Numbered from the stretch's first letter, positions 43,168 through 53,174 are shown. The stretch: DNA of 64,000 nucleotides from Leuconostoc kimchii IMSNU 11154 (GCF_000092505.1 NC_014136.1:1262501-1326500), one strand, 5' to 3'. Numbers and translations: made by a program. The notes: generated by a model from the letters alone, not told the origin.

Positions 43168-46068
43168 ATGAAAATTTTATTAGAAGAACTTCCCCATCAG
43201 CAAGAAGCTGTAAAAGCCATCGACGATGCATTTTATGGCATCGATGAAAACAGTAAAAACCCTAACAAAGATTACACGTACGCCAACCCCATTATCAAAG
43301 GGTGCGGTAACGAATCGACTAATATTGACATCAAAATGGAAACGGGAACAGGTAAAACATATGTTGGTGTACGTGCTATGTACGAGTTGCATCAAAAATA
43401 TGGTTTGTTTAAGTTCATCATCGTGGTGCCAAGTCCAGCTATCAAAGAAGGATGGAAAAATTTTATTGCAGCGGATTATGCCAAACAGCATTTCGGGCAG
43501 TACTATGAAAATAGTCGCATTAATTTAAACGTGATTAATGCCGGTGATTTCAAAGCAAAATCAGGGCGTCATAACATGCCAGCAAGTCTCTTGAACTTTG
43601 TGGAAGGCAATCGTTTGAATAGCAATACTATTGAAGTATTGCTGATTAATGCAGGCATGCTAAACAGTAAATCAATGGTCAAAGACTATGATCAAACATT
43701 ACTATCAGGGTTGACCAGACCTTTAGATGCTCTGCAGGCAGTGTGTCCAATTATATTAGTGGACGAACCACACCGTTTTCCACGTGACAAGGCTAATTAC
43801 AAAGCAATTGAAGCGACACAACCACAAATGATTATCCGCTTTGGGGCAACGTTTCCAAAGATTACAGTTGGTAAGGGTAAAGCTGCCAAAGAGATAACAG
43901 ATTACTATCGAAAAAAGCCACAATATAATTTGAATGCTGTTCGTTCATTTAATGAGGGATTAATTAAGGGTATTGATATTTCCTATCCTAATATTACGCC
44001 AGAACAAGCCGAGGATAAATATGTTGTTGAATCTGTAACAGTTAAGCAGTTAGTATTAAAACATGGTACAACAAAGCGTACCATTAACGCTGGTGATGAT
44101 ATTGGTTTTGATGGCGATATAACCTACAAAGGGTCAAAGGTATTATCCAGTGGTTTAGAACTTAAAAAAGGGATGGCGTTTTTGCCATCGACTATGACTA
44201 ATTCATACCAGGAATTAATCATTCGTGACGCTATTGATAAACATTTTGAAACGGAATGGACAAATTTTAGGCGTGAAAATGACTATCAAGCGAAAGTGAA
44301 AACCTTGTCATTGTTCTTCATAGATTCGATTGCGTCTTATCGTGATGAGCATGGCTGGCTAAAAGAAATATTTGAAAAACTATTAAAACGCAAGGTTGAG
44401 GGATTAATTCGCGAATTTACGCTCAAAAAACTGCCACGTGAACAAGAATACTTGTCATTTTTACGTGCAACATTGGTCAATTTAACCACAGATGTGCATG
44501 CGGGTTATTTTGGACAAGATAATTTATCGGGTGAAGAGCAAATCAAACAACAAGTTGATGATATTTTGCGCAATAAAGAAAAGTTGTTATCATTTAAGGA
44601 TGCACAAGGTAACTGGTTGACACGCCGTTTCTTGTTCTCAAAATGGACATTGCGTGAAGGGTGGGATAATCCTAACGTCTTTTTAATTGCAAAGCTGCGT
44701 ACGTCAGGTTCGGAAAATTCTAAAATTCAAGAAGTGGGACGTGGGTTGCGTTTACCAGTTGATGAAAATGGTCATCGTTTACTGCAAGAAGAAATGCCAT
44801 CACGCTTGAAGTTCTTGATTGGTTATGATGAGCGCGATTTTGCTAATAAACTAGTTGGTGAAGTCAATGCGGATGTTGAGATTATTTTGGATAATGAATT
44901 ATTAGATGAACAGACTGTTAAAATTATTCTTAAAGCGCATCCTGAACTAAGCGAAGAATTACTCAAAGAACAGCTTGGTGAAGCGGGTATTATTAGTTTC
45001 TCTGGTAAGTATAGGGAAGGTGGATTTGAAAAAATTAAATCGCTGTATCCTGAAATTGAAGAAACGCAAGTCAGACCTGGAGCTATTACTACCGGTGGAC
45101 CAACTTCAAAAATGCGCATTAAATTGAACAAAGAAAATTGGAACAAAATGCGCGACTTATGGGAAAGATTTGCGAATCGCTATATGCTGGAATTTGAACA
45201 TATCTCAGATGATGCTATGCAGTTATTGGTTGATGAAGTCATGCAAAACATGGCTAACTTCGCCTTACAATACCCTGAAACTGTTGAAAATGAAATATAT
45301 TATGATGACGGGAATGGCGGTATGCGCCTTCGTGAACGCACGGCAACGTATGATAGTCGCAGGCCATTATCAGGTATGCGCTATGGTGAATTTTTACAAA
45401 AGTTAGCGCGATTAACAAAAGTGAAAGTTAGTTTACTGCATGCTAGTCTTGCTATTGCTTTAAAACTTCAACATGATGGCGATACGATGTATCTTAACGA
45501 AGTGACTTTGAGTAATTTGGATCGTGATTTTAAGCAACGTTTCGAAATGAAATATGCACAAAGTTATGATTACCAGGCGCTTGATTTTCAAGCAAGTACA
45601 ACAATTTTTGATGTACAAGCAGATGACTTCAAGAATGATATTTTAGCAACAATGATTGGTGTGAATGAAGACAAAGATGTGATTGATGATGCGCGCCAAC
45701 TTTACGAGACGCCACCACTACGTTTTGATTCGGCTATACCCGAAAAAGAACTATTGAAGCGTGGTTACGAATCCAAGGTAACGGCGTTTGGTAAGTTACC
45801 ACGTAAGGCGATTCAAGTGCCGAAATATATGGGTGGCACAACCACGCCAGATTTTGTGTATGTGGTGGAAAAAGGTGATAACAAGCATGTGTACTTGTTG
45901 GTTGAAACGAAGGCAGAAGGATCGGGTAAACGTATTAGCGATGCGCAAATTATTGAAATTCAAAAAAAGTATTTTGGTTCGTTAGAAGACAAACAAGTTG
46001 CTTATACACAGGCTGAGACAGCTCAAGATGTTTATTCTAAATTACAGGGGGTAGAGCATGACAACTGA
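43168..46068 (+). CDS. res: Type III restriction endonuclease subunit (Res)
   Basis: Res is the ATP-dependent translocase and nuclease that cuts DNA after meeting two unmodified sites, together with Mod. The Walker A ETGTGKT is at residues 58-64, the DEAD-like box DEPH at 199-202, and an RNA-helicase-type motif VI EVGRGLRLP near 513-521. The C-terminal nuclease shows a PD-(D/E)xK pattern: PD at 894-895 and ETK at 913-915. Length is 966 residues, normal for Res. There is no strong ribosome site, only GTGAGA inside mod, so translation is probably coupled to mod and would fall in the off phase. Confidence 0.92.
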   Translation: MKILLEELPHQQEAVKAIDDAFYGIDENSKNPNKDYTYANPIIKGCGNESTNIDIKMETGTGKTYVGVRAMYELHQKYGLFKFIIVVPSPAIKEGWKNFIAADYAKQHFGQYYENSRINLNVINAGDFKAKSGRHNMPASLLNFVEGNRLNSNTIEVLLINAGMLNSKSMVKDYDQTLLSGLTRPLDALQAVCPIILVDEPHRFPRDKANYKAIEATQPQMIIRFGATFPKITVGKGKAAKEITDYYRKKPQYNLNAVRSFNEGLIKGIDISYPNITPEQAEDKYVVESVTVKQLVLKHGTTKRTINAGDDIGFDGDITYKGSKVLSSGLELKKGMAFLPSTMTNSYQELIIRDAIDKHFETEWTNFRRENDYQAKVKTLSLFFIDSIASYRDEHGWLKEIFEKLLKRKVEGLIREFTLKKLPREQEYLSFLRATLVNLTTDVHAGYFGQDNLSGEEQIKQQVDDILRNKEKLLSFKDAQGNWLTRRFLFSKWTLREGWDNPNVFLIAKLRTSGSENSKIQEVGRGLRLPVDENGHRLLQEEMPSRLKFLIGYDERDFANKLVGEVNADVEIILDNELLDEQTVKIILKAHPELSEELLKEQLGEAGIISFSGKYREGGFEKIKSLYPEIEETQVRPGAITTGGPTSKMRIKLNKENWNKMRDLWERFANRYMLEFEHISDDAMQLLVDEVMQNMANFALQYPETVENEIYYDDGNGGMRLRERTATYDSRRPLSGMRYGEFLQKLARLTKVKVSLLHASLAIALKLQHDGDTMYLNEVTLSNLDRDFKQRFEMKYAQSYDYQALDFQASTTIFDVQADDFKNDILATMIGVNEDKDVIDDARQLYETPPLRFDSAIPEKELLKRGYESKVTAFGKLPRKAIQVPKYMGGTTTPDFVYVVEKGDNKHVYLLVETKAEGSGKRISDAQIIEIQKKYFGSLEDKQVAYTQAETAQDVYSKLQGVEHDN

Positions 46069-47329
46069 TTTAAGGGCATTGGTGGCAAACGGTGATATTG
46101 CATTTACTGGTGCTAAACCAAAATTACCAACAACACTCCCTGATGTCACGGATAGTATGTTAGAAGTGTATCGTATTCCGCTAAAATATTTGTATTATAA
46201 CGATGAAAACGGTCGTATTGCTACGCAAATAAAGCGTGAATATGGTGATATAACGCCCCATAGTGATGAAACAGGGGCTGACTATAATGATAAAATTGCC
46301 CAATTTATAGAAGAAGATAACCCAACAGCTTTAAAAAAGACAAAAAAATCGATTAAAGATAAATCACAACAGGTTTATGGTTATGTCTTGCAAGATGGTC
46401 GCATTATTGATGGTAATCGTCGCTTTACGGCATTACGTCAATTGGCTGATGAACTCGGCACAACACAGTATTTTGAAGCAGTAATTTTGCCGTTTACGTA
46501 TGACGCGAAAGCACAGCGTGCCCAAATTAAGCGCTTAGAATTAGCAATTCAAATGGGTGTCGAAGATAAGCTACAGTATGATCCCGTGGACTTATCGGTG
46601 GATGCGTATAATACAATTATTATTGATGAGCTGATGACAGTAAATGACTATGCAAAAGAATCTAACTTGAAAGTTAAAGACGTCGAAGATCGTTTGGCAA
46701 CAGTCGAATTAATACATGATTTTTTGGTGTTTATCAATGCGCCAGACAATGCTTACTATTTGATTAAAGACGTTAAATTGTATAACCCGCTCTATGAATT
46801 AGTAAAAAAATTGCAAAAATATTTTCAGAATGCAGGACCAAAATACAGTCAAACTAAAGAAACGGCATTTGCTCTGTTAAGTAAGATGATCTCAACAGGG
46901 GGCGATACAGTTCGTGAGGTACGTGATTACGTTAATAACGTGATGGACACGGCCAACAATGATGAGTATAATAATCAAGTTGAAGATATTGTTGAACACT
47001 TGCGTGATAAACTTGAAGTAGAGCCAATTAAAACAGCAGCTGATTTTCGAAAACGTTTGGATAGTGCTACACCAGAGTTACGCGAACTCAATGAAACATA
47101 CGTTACAACAGTTAATCGTCAAAATCGTGGTAAAAATGTTGATAATTTCATTGGTGATGTGAAAGAGACGCTTAATACATTACAAGATATGCACCGCGGT
47201 GGTGGCCTAACAGGGAACTTACATTTTAACAATTTTAGTAGGGATCAAATTGAAGAAATTCGCGATATGTTGGTTAAAATCAATCTTGTTAGTAGTGATT
47301 TAATTGGTGTATACGAAGATGAGTTATAA
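46058..47329 (+). CDS. ParB/sulfiredoxin-fold domain protein of the restriction island
   Basis: I do not recognise a characterised homologue. Residues 113-130 (DGRIIDGNRRFTALRQLA) match the ParB/Srx-type G-N-R-R box, which in relatives binds CTP or ATP or carries nuclease activity. The segment before it (YRIPLKYLYYNDENGRI) resembles the domain start. The remaining ~280 residues look helical and acidic, with no clear domain. The gene overlaps res by 11 nt and the next gene by 11 nt, so all four are one operon. A role as nucleotide-dependent DNA-binding or sensing subunit of the defence system is inferred only. Length is 423 residues. Confidence 0.75.
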   Translation: MTTDLRALVANGDIAFTGAKPKLPTTLPDVTDSMLEVYRIPLKYLYYNDENGRIATQIKREYGDITPHSDETGADYNDKIAQFIEEDNPTALKKTKKSIKDKSQQVYGYVLQDGRIIDGNRRFTALRQLADELGTTQYFEAVILPFTYDAKAQRAQIKRLELAIQMGVEDKLQYDPVDLSVDAYNTIIIDELMTVNDYAKESNLKVKDVEDRLATVELIHDFLVFINAPDNAYYLIKDVKLYNPLYELVKKLQKYFQNAGPKYSQTKETAFALLSKMISTGGDTVREVRDYVNNVMDTANNDEYNNQVEDIVEHLRDKLEVEPIKTAADFRKRLDSATPELRELNETYVTTVNRQNRGKNVDNFIGDVKETLNTLQDMHRGGGLTGNLHFNNFSRDQIEEIRDMLVKINLVSSDLIGVYEDEL

Positions 47330-49169
47330 TCCAAAATTGATTAAAGAAGGCTCGATTGTTCGATTAGTAGACAATGATAAAGGTAGTTTAACGACACGAA
47401 GAATGCAGCGGTTGCTTGACCGATATGTAACGTATTTCATAGATTTTGACGCTAAAATATTATCATCAGACTTAACTTATGTGCAATTAACCGAATTGAT
47501 TGATAAGCTTAACGCTAGGTTAGATGTTGAACTAGAAATTGATCATGAAATCAAAGCTTTTATTGCGCAAAATCGTTATGCCATTAACGAACAAAAAATT
47601 GTAGGCATGACGATTAAATCGTACGATGAGAGGTGGCAAGCAGAATTATCACATTTTGTGACGATTGTTAATCGAGAAATCACACGTCCTTTAAAACCTC
47701 AGCAAATTCAAGCGAGTTTCTTTTTAACTATGATGAAACGTGCGGCAAATTTTAGCGTTCCGGGTGCTGGCAAAACAGCTATGATGTATGGGACTTTTGC
47801 ATATTTAAGTGCCCTAGAAATAGATGAAGTGAATAAGTTATTAGTCATTGCACCATTAAATGCCTTTGAAGCTTGGCGAACAGAATATCAGGCAGTATTT
47901 GGCGATAAGCGGGCACTGCACTTTATGAATTTGAAAGACTATGTTGATATTGGCAGGGTTCGCACTGATTGGGGTATTGCTGATGTGATTGTCATCAATT
48001 ATGAGTCCTTGCAGGGTTGGAAATTAACGACACTAAATGGTTTGATCGATGATAAAACTATGGTTGTGTTTGATGAGGTGCATCGAATCAAAAATCCAAG
48101 TGGCAAACGCGCGCAAAATGCTTTGCAATTAGGACAGCAAGCACGCTACCGTTATGTCCTAACTGGCACACCCATACCCAACTCGTACAAAGATGTTTAT
48201 AACTTTTTGCACCTATTGTATGATAATGAATATAATACTTATTTTGGCTGGCAAGTTGGTGATTTGGATAGTCCAAATGTTGCTGAAATTAATGATAAAA
48301 TGCAGCCTTTTTTTTGGCGGACAAACAAACAAGATTTACAAGTTCCACCAGCCGAAGCAGACAAAATATTGACGATTATGCCAAGCTTAGAACAAATTGA
48401 ACTGGCTAAAGTCATTCATGCTGTTGAGAATAACGTTTTGAGCCGTTATATCAGATTATTGCAAGCATCCACTAATCCGGCTTTGCTGATTGAAAAAGTT
48501 GATTTGAACAACCTAGGCTTTTTGTTTGATGAAGTTAATTTTTCATTTAATCAAGCACTTGACACAGAAGAGGAAAGGCAAGCTAGACAACGATTATATC
48601 TTGATATGGATGTTGAAACAATGCGAACACCAAAATTCGATGCGGGGATGTCCTTGATAAGAAAGTTGGTTGCTGAAGGGAAGAAAGTCATTGTGTGGGG
48701 TATGTTTGTTGGTACTATGCGTAAAGTCCAGCGAGAATTACTTGAATCGGGTATTGAGGCTAACTTGGTTTATGGTGATACACCAAAAGAATCACGGGTT
48801 GGGTTAATTAATAATTTTCGCGACGGGAATGTACCTGTACTGATTTCTAACCCAGCAACGTTAGGTGAATCAATTTCTTTGCACCAAACAGTACATGACG
48901 CTGTCTACTTTGAATATAATTTTAATTTAACATTTATGCTGCAATCGCGTGATCGCATTCATCGTTTGGGGTTACCTGATAATCAGTATACGCGCTACTA
49001 TTATTTAATGACTGAAGGGGATCACGCACACAATGGGTACATTGATCAACAAGTCTATGAACGGTTAAAAGAAAAAGAGATCATCATGTTAAATGCAATT
49101 GATGGTGACATGTTATTACCAATGGTTGAAGACGACTATTTAGATGATGTGAAAAGGATTGTTACCTGA
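47319..49169 (+). CDS. SNF2-family DEAD/DEAH-like helicase of the restriction island
   Basis: This is a superfamily 2 ATPase of the SNF2 type that probably translocates on double-stranded DNA. Walker A GAGKT is at residues 149-153 (VPGAGKTAMMYG), motif II DEVH at 252-255, motif III LTGTPIPNS soon after, and motif VI QSRDRIHRLG near 542-551. No nuclease or methylase domain is evident in the 617 residues. ATG 47319 (MSYNPKLIKEG) is chosen over TTG 47304 in the same frame. It overlaps the preceding gene by 11 nt. SNF2 ATPases occur in several phage-defence systems, but this exact combination is not one I can name. Confidence 0.85.
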   Translation: MSYNPKLIKEGSIVRLVDNDKGSLTTRRMQRLLDRYVTYFIDFDAKILSSDLTYVQLTELIDKLNARLDVELEIDHEIKAFIAQNRYAINEQKIVGMTIKSYDERWQAELSHFVTIVNREITRPLKPQQIQASFFLTMMKRAANFSVPGAGKTAMMYGTFAYLSALEIDEVNKLLVIAPLNAFEAWRTEYQAVFGDKRALHFMNLKDYVDIGRVRTDWGIADVIVINYESLQGWKLTTLNGLIDDKTMVVFDEVHRIKNPSGKRAQNALQLGQQARYRYVLTGTPIPNSYKDVYNFLHLLYDNEYNTYFGWQVGDLDSPNVAEINDKMQPFFWRTNKQDLQVPPAEADKILTIMPSLEQIELAKVIHAVENNVLSRYIRLLQASTNPALLIEKVDLNNLGFLFDEVNFSFNQALDTEEERQARQRLYLDMDVETMRTPKFDAGMSLIRKLVAEGKKVIVWGMFVGTMRKVQRELLESGIEANLVYGDTPKESRVGLINNFRDGNVPVLISNPATLGESISLHQTVHDAVYFEYNFNLTFMLQSRDRIHRLGLPDNQYTRYYYLMTEGDHAHNGYIDQQVYERLKEKEIIMLNAIDGDMLLPMVEDDYLDDVKRIVT

Positions 49170-49351
49170 AAATAGACTTAGAGAGGCTATCGTGTAAAAT
49201 GGTGGCAAACCGATCAACACTGCACGACTTGAAAACTGGTATTTTGAGTGATTACTGGTGATTTTTGATATTAAATTATTAGTTACTAAGCTAAGCATGA
49301 CAAAGGCACAGCAATGCAATGCCCTTTGGTTTTGTACAAATCAATAACCAG
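49170..49351. other. Spacer after the restriction island
   Basis: No coding signal is seen. An imperfect stem (CAAAGGCA with TGCCCTTTG, about 49294-49329, then TTTTG) may end the island transcript. There is no insertion-sequence end or direct repeat marking the island boundary. Confidence 0.4.
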
Positions 49352-49396
49352 CTAAAAAGAGTTACTCGTTCAATCGAATGAGTAACTCTTTTTTAG
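49352..49396. terminator. Bidirectional terminator before the MFS exporter gene
   Basis: Arms of 18 bp (49354-49371 and 49376-49393) pair with one mismatch and have A and T runs on both sides. It serves the minus-strand MFS gene and any read-through from the island. Confidence 0.85.
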
Positions 49397-49422
49397 TTGA
49401 TTATAAAAATAAACAAGTCGCC

Positions 49423-50778
49423 TTATTTTTGTGAGTGGCTTTGAAGTCGTGTTGCTAATAATAAACCAATAACTGGTACAATGATAAACCAGCCGCTTGT
49501 TCGTACTAATGATTGACCAATTGAAATGTGTTCGTTGAAGTGGGTCATTAAAATCGTAGCAACAACAACACTACCAGCGCCAATAACTTGGCGCATCGTT
49601 GTGATGAGAGCAGTACCATGACTAACTAGGTCTTTCGGCAATGCGTTGTTAGCCGCTGTGACAGCGGGCATCATAACAAATGCATTACCACCCTCTAGTA
49701 ACATTGCAGCCACTAAACCATAAACCCAAGCATGCGTACCAGCTATAGCCAATAGAGCATAACCTAATATCATCATTGTCATGCCGATATAGACTAATTT
49801 TTTTAAACCAATTTGGTTTAATAGTCGTCCTGTTCGGGGATTGAGTTGACTCAAGAATACAGCTGCTGGAACCATTAACAAACCAGACCACAAAGGTTCT
49901 AAATGAAAGACACGTTGATAGAAGAGTGGCATCAGGACAGTGGCGATGATTAGTCCGGAGTAAGAAATGCCTGTTAACAACAAGCCTGGTAGGAAGCCTT
50001 GGTATTTAAACACGGTTAAATTCAAAAACGGTTGTGCTAATTTTTGCTGACGGATCGTAAATAAGGCAAGTAACAAGCAACTGATGATAAATATTAGCCA
50101 CCAGTTGAGACTAAGTCCAGTTCGGGGGATGCTTGCAATATCATATAAAAGGCCACCAAACCCAATAAGTGTTGCGGCGGATAACCAGTCGAATGATGAA
50201 TGCTTCAAGGGATGCGTATTTTTAATAACGTGTTGTGCGCTGACAATGATTATAAATAATATGATGAAAAACAAGGCAAACAGTGCACGCCATGAAACCC
50301 ACTGTAACACGATACCAGAAATAATAGGACCAACAGCGAGTGCAGAACCCATGACAAGCCCAACGACGCCCATCGTCAACCCACGCTGTGCTTTAGCGGT
50401 ATTTTCCATGATAACACTTTGAAACGTGGGGAAAAGTGCACCAACAGCTACGCCTTCGAGTAACCGACCGATAATAATACCCAAAAAGTTAGGTGATAGC
50501 ATGGCTATCGCTGTACCAATTAAAAATATAACGACAATGGTATTTAGTAAAGGCTTTAATTTAATATTATCAAGCAACCAAGGGCTTAAAGGCATAACGA
50601 GAGTCATGGCTACCATAAATCCTGTTGTGAGCCACTGAACGGTGCTGGCATCGACATTAAAGCTTTTCATTAGGATAGGGTATGCGGTGGTCATTGTTGA
50701 TTGACTAATCGACATCGTAAATGAAATTGACAGCAACACGAGTGAAAAAGGTGTGAGTTGTCGCAAATTTTTAAACAT
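49423..50778 (-). CDS. MFS exporter, DHA2 (EmrB/QacA-like) family
   Basis: This proton-driven membrane exporter is of the drug:H+ antiporter type. Typical segments are the motif-A-like loop after helix 2 (PLSPWLLDNIKLKPLL), GRLLEGVAVGALFPTFQSVI and the motif C-like GLVMGSALAVGPIISGIVL in helix 5. Length is 451 residues with about 12-14 helices. The substrate is unknown. It is a single-gene unit, upstream (in its own direction) of the island end. Confidence 0.85.
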   Translation of the reverse strand: MFKNLRQLTPFSLVLLSISFTMSISQSTMTTAYPILMKSFNVDASTVQWLTTGFMVAMTLVMPLSPWLLDNIKLKPLLNTIVVIFLIGTAIAMLSPNFLGIIIGRLLEGVAVGALFPTFQSVIMENTAKAQRGLTMGVVGLVMGSALAVGPIISGIVLQWVSWRALFALFFIILFIIIVSAQHVIKNTHPLKHSSFDWLSAATLIGFGGLLYDIASIPRTGLSLNWWLIFIISCLLLALFTIRQQKLAQPFLNLTVFKYQGFLPGLLLTGISYSGLIIATVLMPLFYQRVFHLEPLWSGLLMVPAAVFLSQLNPRTGRLLNQIGLKKLVYIGMTMMILGYALLAIAGTHAWVYGLVAAMLLEGGNAFVMMPAVTAANNALPKDLVSHGTALITTMRQVIGAGSVVVATILMTHFNEHISIGQSLVRTSGWFIIVPVIGLLLATRLQSHSQK

Positions 50779-50919
50779 GGTAAACCTCTTTAAAATTTAT
50801 TTATAATAATTCTAAACTAGTTTGATGAAAAATTCAATCTCATTTAAAAAATGTGGTTTAGTGGAACAAATTAAAAATACCTATTGATTATAATCAATAG
50901 GTATTTTATAAATCAGTCA

Positions 50920-52218
50920 TTAAACAAGATATGGGGCAAAATTTTCACGTTCCATTTTTGATAATTCTAATGTTAACAATGTGCCTGTGTCATCATAGGA
51001 TTCCGCTAAGAACGTGTGTTGAGACGATAATTTTGCTTGTAAAGCACCTTTTTCAAAGGGAATGTGCAGTGTAACAGTTTCAACATCATTAAAAATATGG
51101 TGCTTAATTAGTTGAATTAGTGTATCCTGTGAATCGCTATCGATTGCTGAAAGGGTGATTGTGTTGTCGCCAGCAATTTCAGGATAAGATAAGCTTGTAC
51201 GATCGGCTTTATTATAGATGGTAATCATGGGAACATCACTAACACCAACTTCGGCTAATGTTTTCTCAGTCGTTGCCATCATCTCTTTATAGTGTTCATC
51301 GGAGATGTCAACAACTTGCAAAAGTAAATCAGCGTGTGCCGCTTCCTGTAGCGTTGACTTAAAGGCAGCTACTAGGTTATGTGGCAATTTGGATACGAAT
51401 CCGACGGTGTCACTGAGTAAAAATTGTTTTTTATCAGGTAAGGTGAGCTGACGGATAGTCGTATTCAAAGTGGCAAATAACATATCTTTTTCAAAAACTT
51501 GTTTTGACTCATCATTGTCTGCGCCTACACCGAAACGTTCGAGTAAACGATTCATTAAGGTTGATTTTCCGGCGTTAGTATAACCAACTAAGGCGACATT
51601 GGGTAAGTCATTGGTATGACGTTTTGAGGCACGTGTGGTTTCGCCTTTGGTGAGGTCGGCTAGGTCTTGACGAATGTGAACCATTTGTGCGGTAATGCGA
51701 CGGCGTGATTCTTCGAGTTTCGTCTCTCCAGCGCCACGTGAGGTGAAACCGCCACCACCTGCACCTGTCTGTTGATCTAGGCTAACAGACATACTAGTAC
51801 GTAGTCGCGGCAATTGATACTGCAAACGTGCTAATTGGACTTGCAATTTTGCTTCTTTAGTCTGTGCACGCTGAGCAAAAATATCTAAAATGAGGCCGGT
51901 ACGATCTAAGACAGTTGCTTGTGTTGCTTTTTCTAAATTACGTATTTGCGAAGGCGATAGTTCATCATTGGCCACGATCATGTCAACTTCGTATGTTTTA
52001 ACGGCTTCTGCTAATTCTTCTACCTTTCCTTTACCAAAATAAGTAGCTGGATTAGGACGTTCAAGTTTTTGTGTAAATGTTTCAACGGGTGTTAAATTAT
52101 TTGCTCGTGTTAAATTGGCTAATTCAGTCATTTCATAAGTAGAATTACCATGATTACTGGTCAGCCCAACCAAAAATACTTGGCGAGCGGTGCTCAAGTT
52201 TGAGTGCTGTTGTGTCAT
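50920..52218 (-). CDS. hflX: Ribosome-associated GTPase HflX
   Basis: HflX is a GTPase that binds the 50S subunit and splits stalled ribosomes; some homologues (HflXr) confer macrolide/lincosamide tolerance. The N-terminal HflX domain spans about 1-190 with a glycine-rich linker near 152-165. The G1 motif GYTNAGKST is at 212-220, with the G3 DTVGF later. Length is 432 residues. The ribosome site GGAGG is built into a terminator stem directly in front of the ATG, with a 14-codon leader ORF before it, so the gene is probably controlled by attenuation. Confidence 0.95.
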   Translation of the reverse strand: MTQQHSNLSTARQVFLVGLTSNHGNSTYEMTELANLTRANNLTPVETFTQKLERPNPATYFGKGKVEELAEAVKTYEVDMIVANDELSPSQIRNLEKATQATVLDRTGLILDIFAQRAQTKEAKLQVQLARLQYQLPRLRTSMSVSLDQQTGAGGGGFTSRGAGETKLEESRRRITAQMVHIRQDLADLTKGETTRASKRHTNDLPNVALVGYTNAGKSTLMNRLLERFGVGADNDESKQVFEKDMLFATLNTTIRQLTLPDKKQFLLSDTVGFVSKLPHNLVAAFKSTLQEAAHADLLLQVVDISDEHYKEMMATTEKTLAEVGVSDVPMITIYNKADRTSLSYPEIAGDNTITLSAIDSDSQDTLIQLIKHHIFNDVETVTLHIPFEKGALQAKLSSQHTFLAESYDDTGTLLTLELSKMERENFAPYLV

Positions 52219-52261
52219 AAAAAAATACCTCCAATGGTCTGTTAGAGACTGGGGGTATTTT
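52219..52261 (-). terminator. Attenuator/SD-sequestering hairpin before hflX
   Basis: On the minus strand AAAATACCCCCA (52261-52250) pairs with TGGAGGTATTTT (52233-52222) at 11 of 12 positions. Seven U (52225-52219) then lead straight to the ATG at 52218. The stem holds the GGAGG ribosome site and the 5' arm starts at the leader ORF stop codon. Confidence 0.8.
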
Positions 52262-52304
52262 ACGTGTTAAAGGCAAAATGACGAACCAATCTCAAGATGT
52301 GCAT
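52260..52304 (-). CDS. Leader peptide ORF upstream of hflX
   Basis: This 14-codon ORF reads MHILRLVRHFAFNT and stops with TAA overlapping the 5' arm of the hflX terminator. A promoter (TTGAAC 52352-52347, 16 nt, TATATA 52330-52325, minus strand) would start RNA near 52318, only ~14 nt before its ATG. There is no ribosome site, so it may be read almost leaderless. Ribosomes stalled on it, for example by an antibiotic, would cover the 5' arm and let transcription reach hflX. Translation is inferred. Confidence 0.55.
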   Translation of the reverse strand: MHILRLVRHFAFNT

Positions 52305-52324
52305 ACAAAAAGTGACGCTATTTT

Positions 52325-52352
52325 TATATACGGAATCTTAAAATCTGTTCAA
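52325..52352 (-). promoter_or_regulatory. Promoter of the hflX leader
   Basis: On the minus strand TTGAAC and TATATA are separated by 16 nt. The transcript would carry a leader of about 100 nt before hflX. Confidence 0.6.
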
Positions 52353-52416
52353 CAATGTATTGCACTTCCTTTATTTAATCTATCACTAGTTTATCAGTTT
52401 TTGAAGGTGTTGTCCA

Positions 52417-53082
52417 TCAAAAGACTGTTGTGTCATCGTTAAAACTTAAAATAGTTGCTGTATCTGGTAAGAGTTCAATGCGCATTAATGCACCGTTTTT
52501 GACAGAATTACTAGCCAGATCATGCCGGTCTAGTTTGTCTGCAATACCACGAATAGTTGTACCGTGTGACACAATGAGAACGTTGTCGCCATCGTGATGA
52601 CGTGAACGAATGTCTTCAAAACCATGAGACACTCTTGTCCACCATTGTTCATCATTCTCGGCAAATTTAAATGGATCGGCCTGGTGTATTGTGTCCATTG
52701 CTTCAGCCATACCCAATTCCGTAATAAAGTCTGAATAGGTATTGAACGGCTCTGATTGATAAGCACCTAAGGTTGTTGTGACTACTTCACTGTCAATACC
52801 TTCAAATGATCCAAAAAATTGTTCACGAAAATCGGGTAGTTCAGTAGGTTCACTGGGGGACTTCGCTTGATTATTTTTTAAAATATAGCGTGCAGTATGG
52901 ATAGCACGTGTCAAATCAGAAGAATAAGCACCATCAAAATGAATACTACCTAGCCGAGCACCGGCATCAAGACCATGTTGGATACCTTTTGATGTGAGTG
53001 GTGCATCAGACCAGCCTTGGAAACGATGTAAAAAATTAAAGTAGGTCTCCCCGTGTCGAACCATATAAAGATTAATAGCCAT
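52417..53082 (-). CDS. Histidine phosphatase / phosphoglycerate mutase-family protein
   Basis: This belongs to the histidine phosphatase superfamily. The catalytic RHGE is at residues 9-12 (LYMVRHGETYFNFLHRFQGWSD) and the second His lies in VLIVSHGTTIRG. Length is 221 residues. It differs from the true glycolytic GpmA at 60240 and is more likely a phosphatase; the substrate is unknown. It lies upstream of hflX on the same strand, but hflX has its own promoter. Confidence 0.88.
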   Translation of the reverse strand: MAINLYMVRHGETYFNFLHRFQGWSDAPLTSKGIQHGLDAGARLGSIHFDGAYSSDLTRAIHTARYILKNNQAKSPSEPTELPDFREQFFGSFEGIDSEVVTTTLGAYQSEPFNTYSDFITELGMAEAMDTIHQADPFKFAENDEQWWTRVSHGFEDIRSRHHDGDNVLIVSHGTTIRGIADKLDRHDLASNSVKNGALMRIELLPDTATILSFNDDTTVF

Positions 53083-53174
53083 AATTATAAATGCTTAATG
53101 TGACGTTAAATAACAACGTAAACATAATCCTTCCTAAAAAATTAATTATCCTCATTTTAACATGAAACATATAA

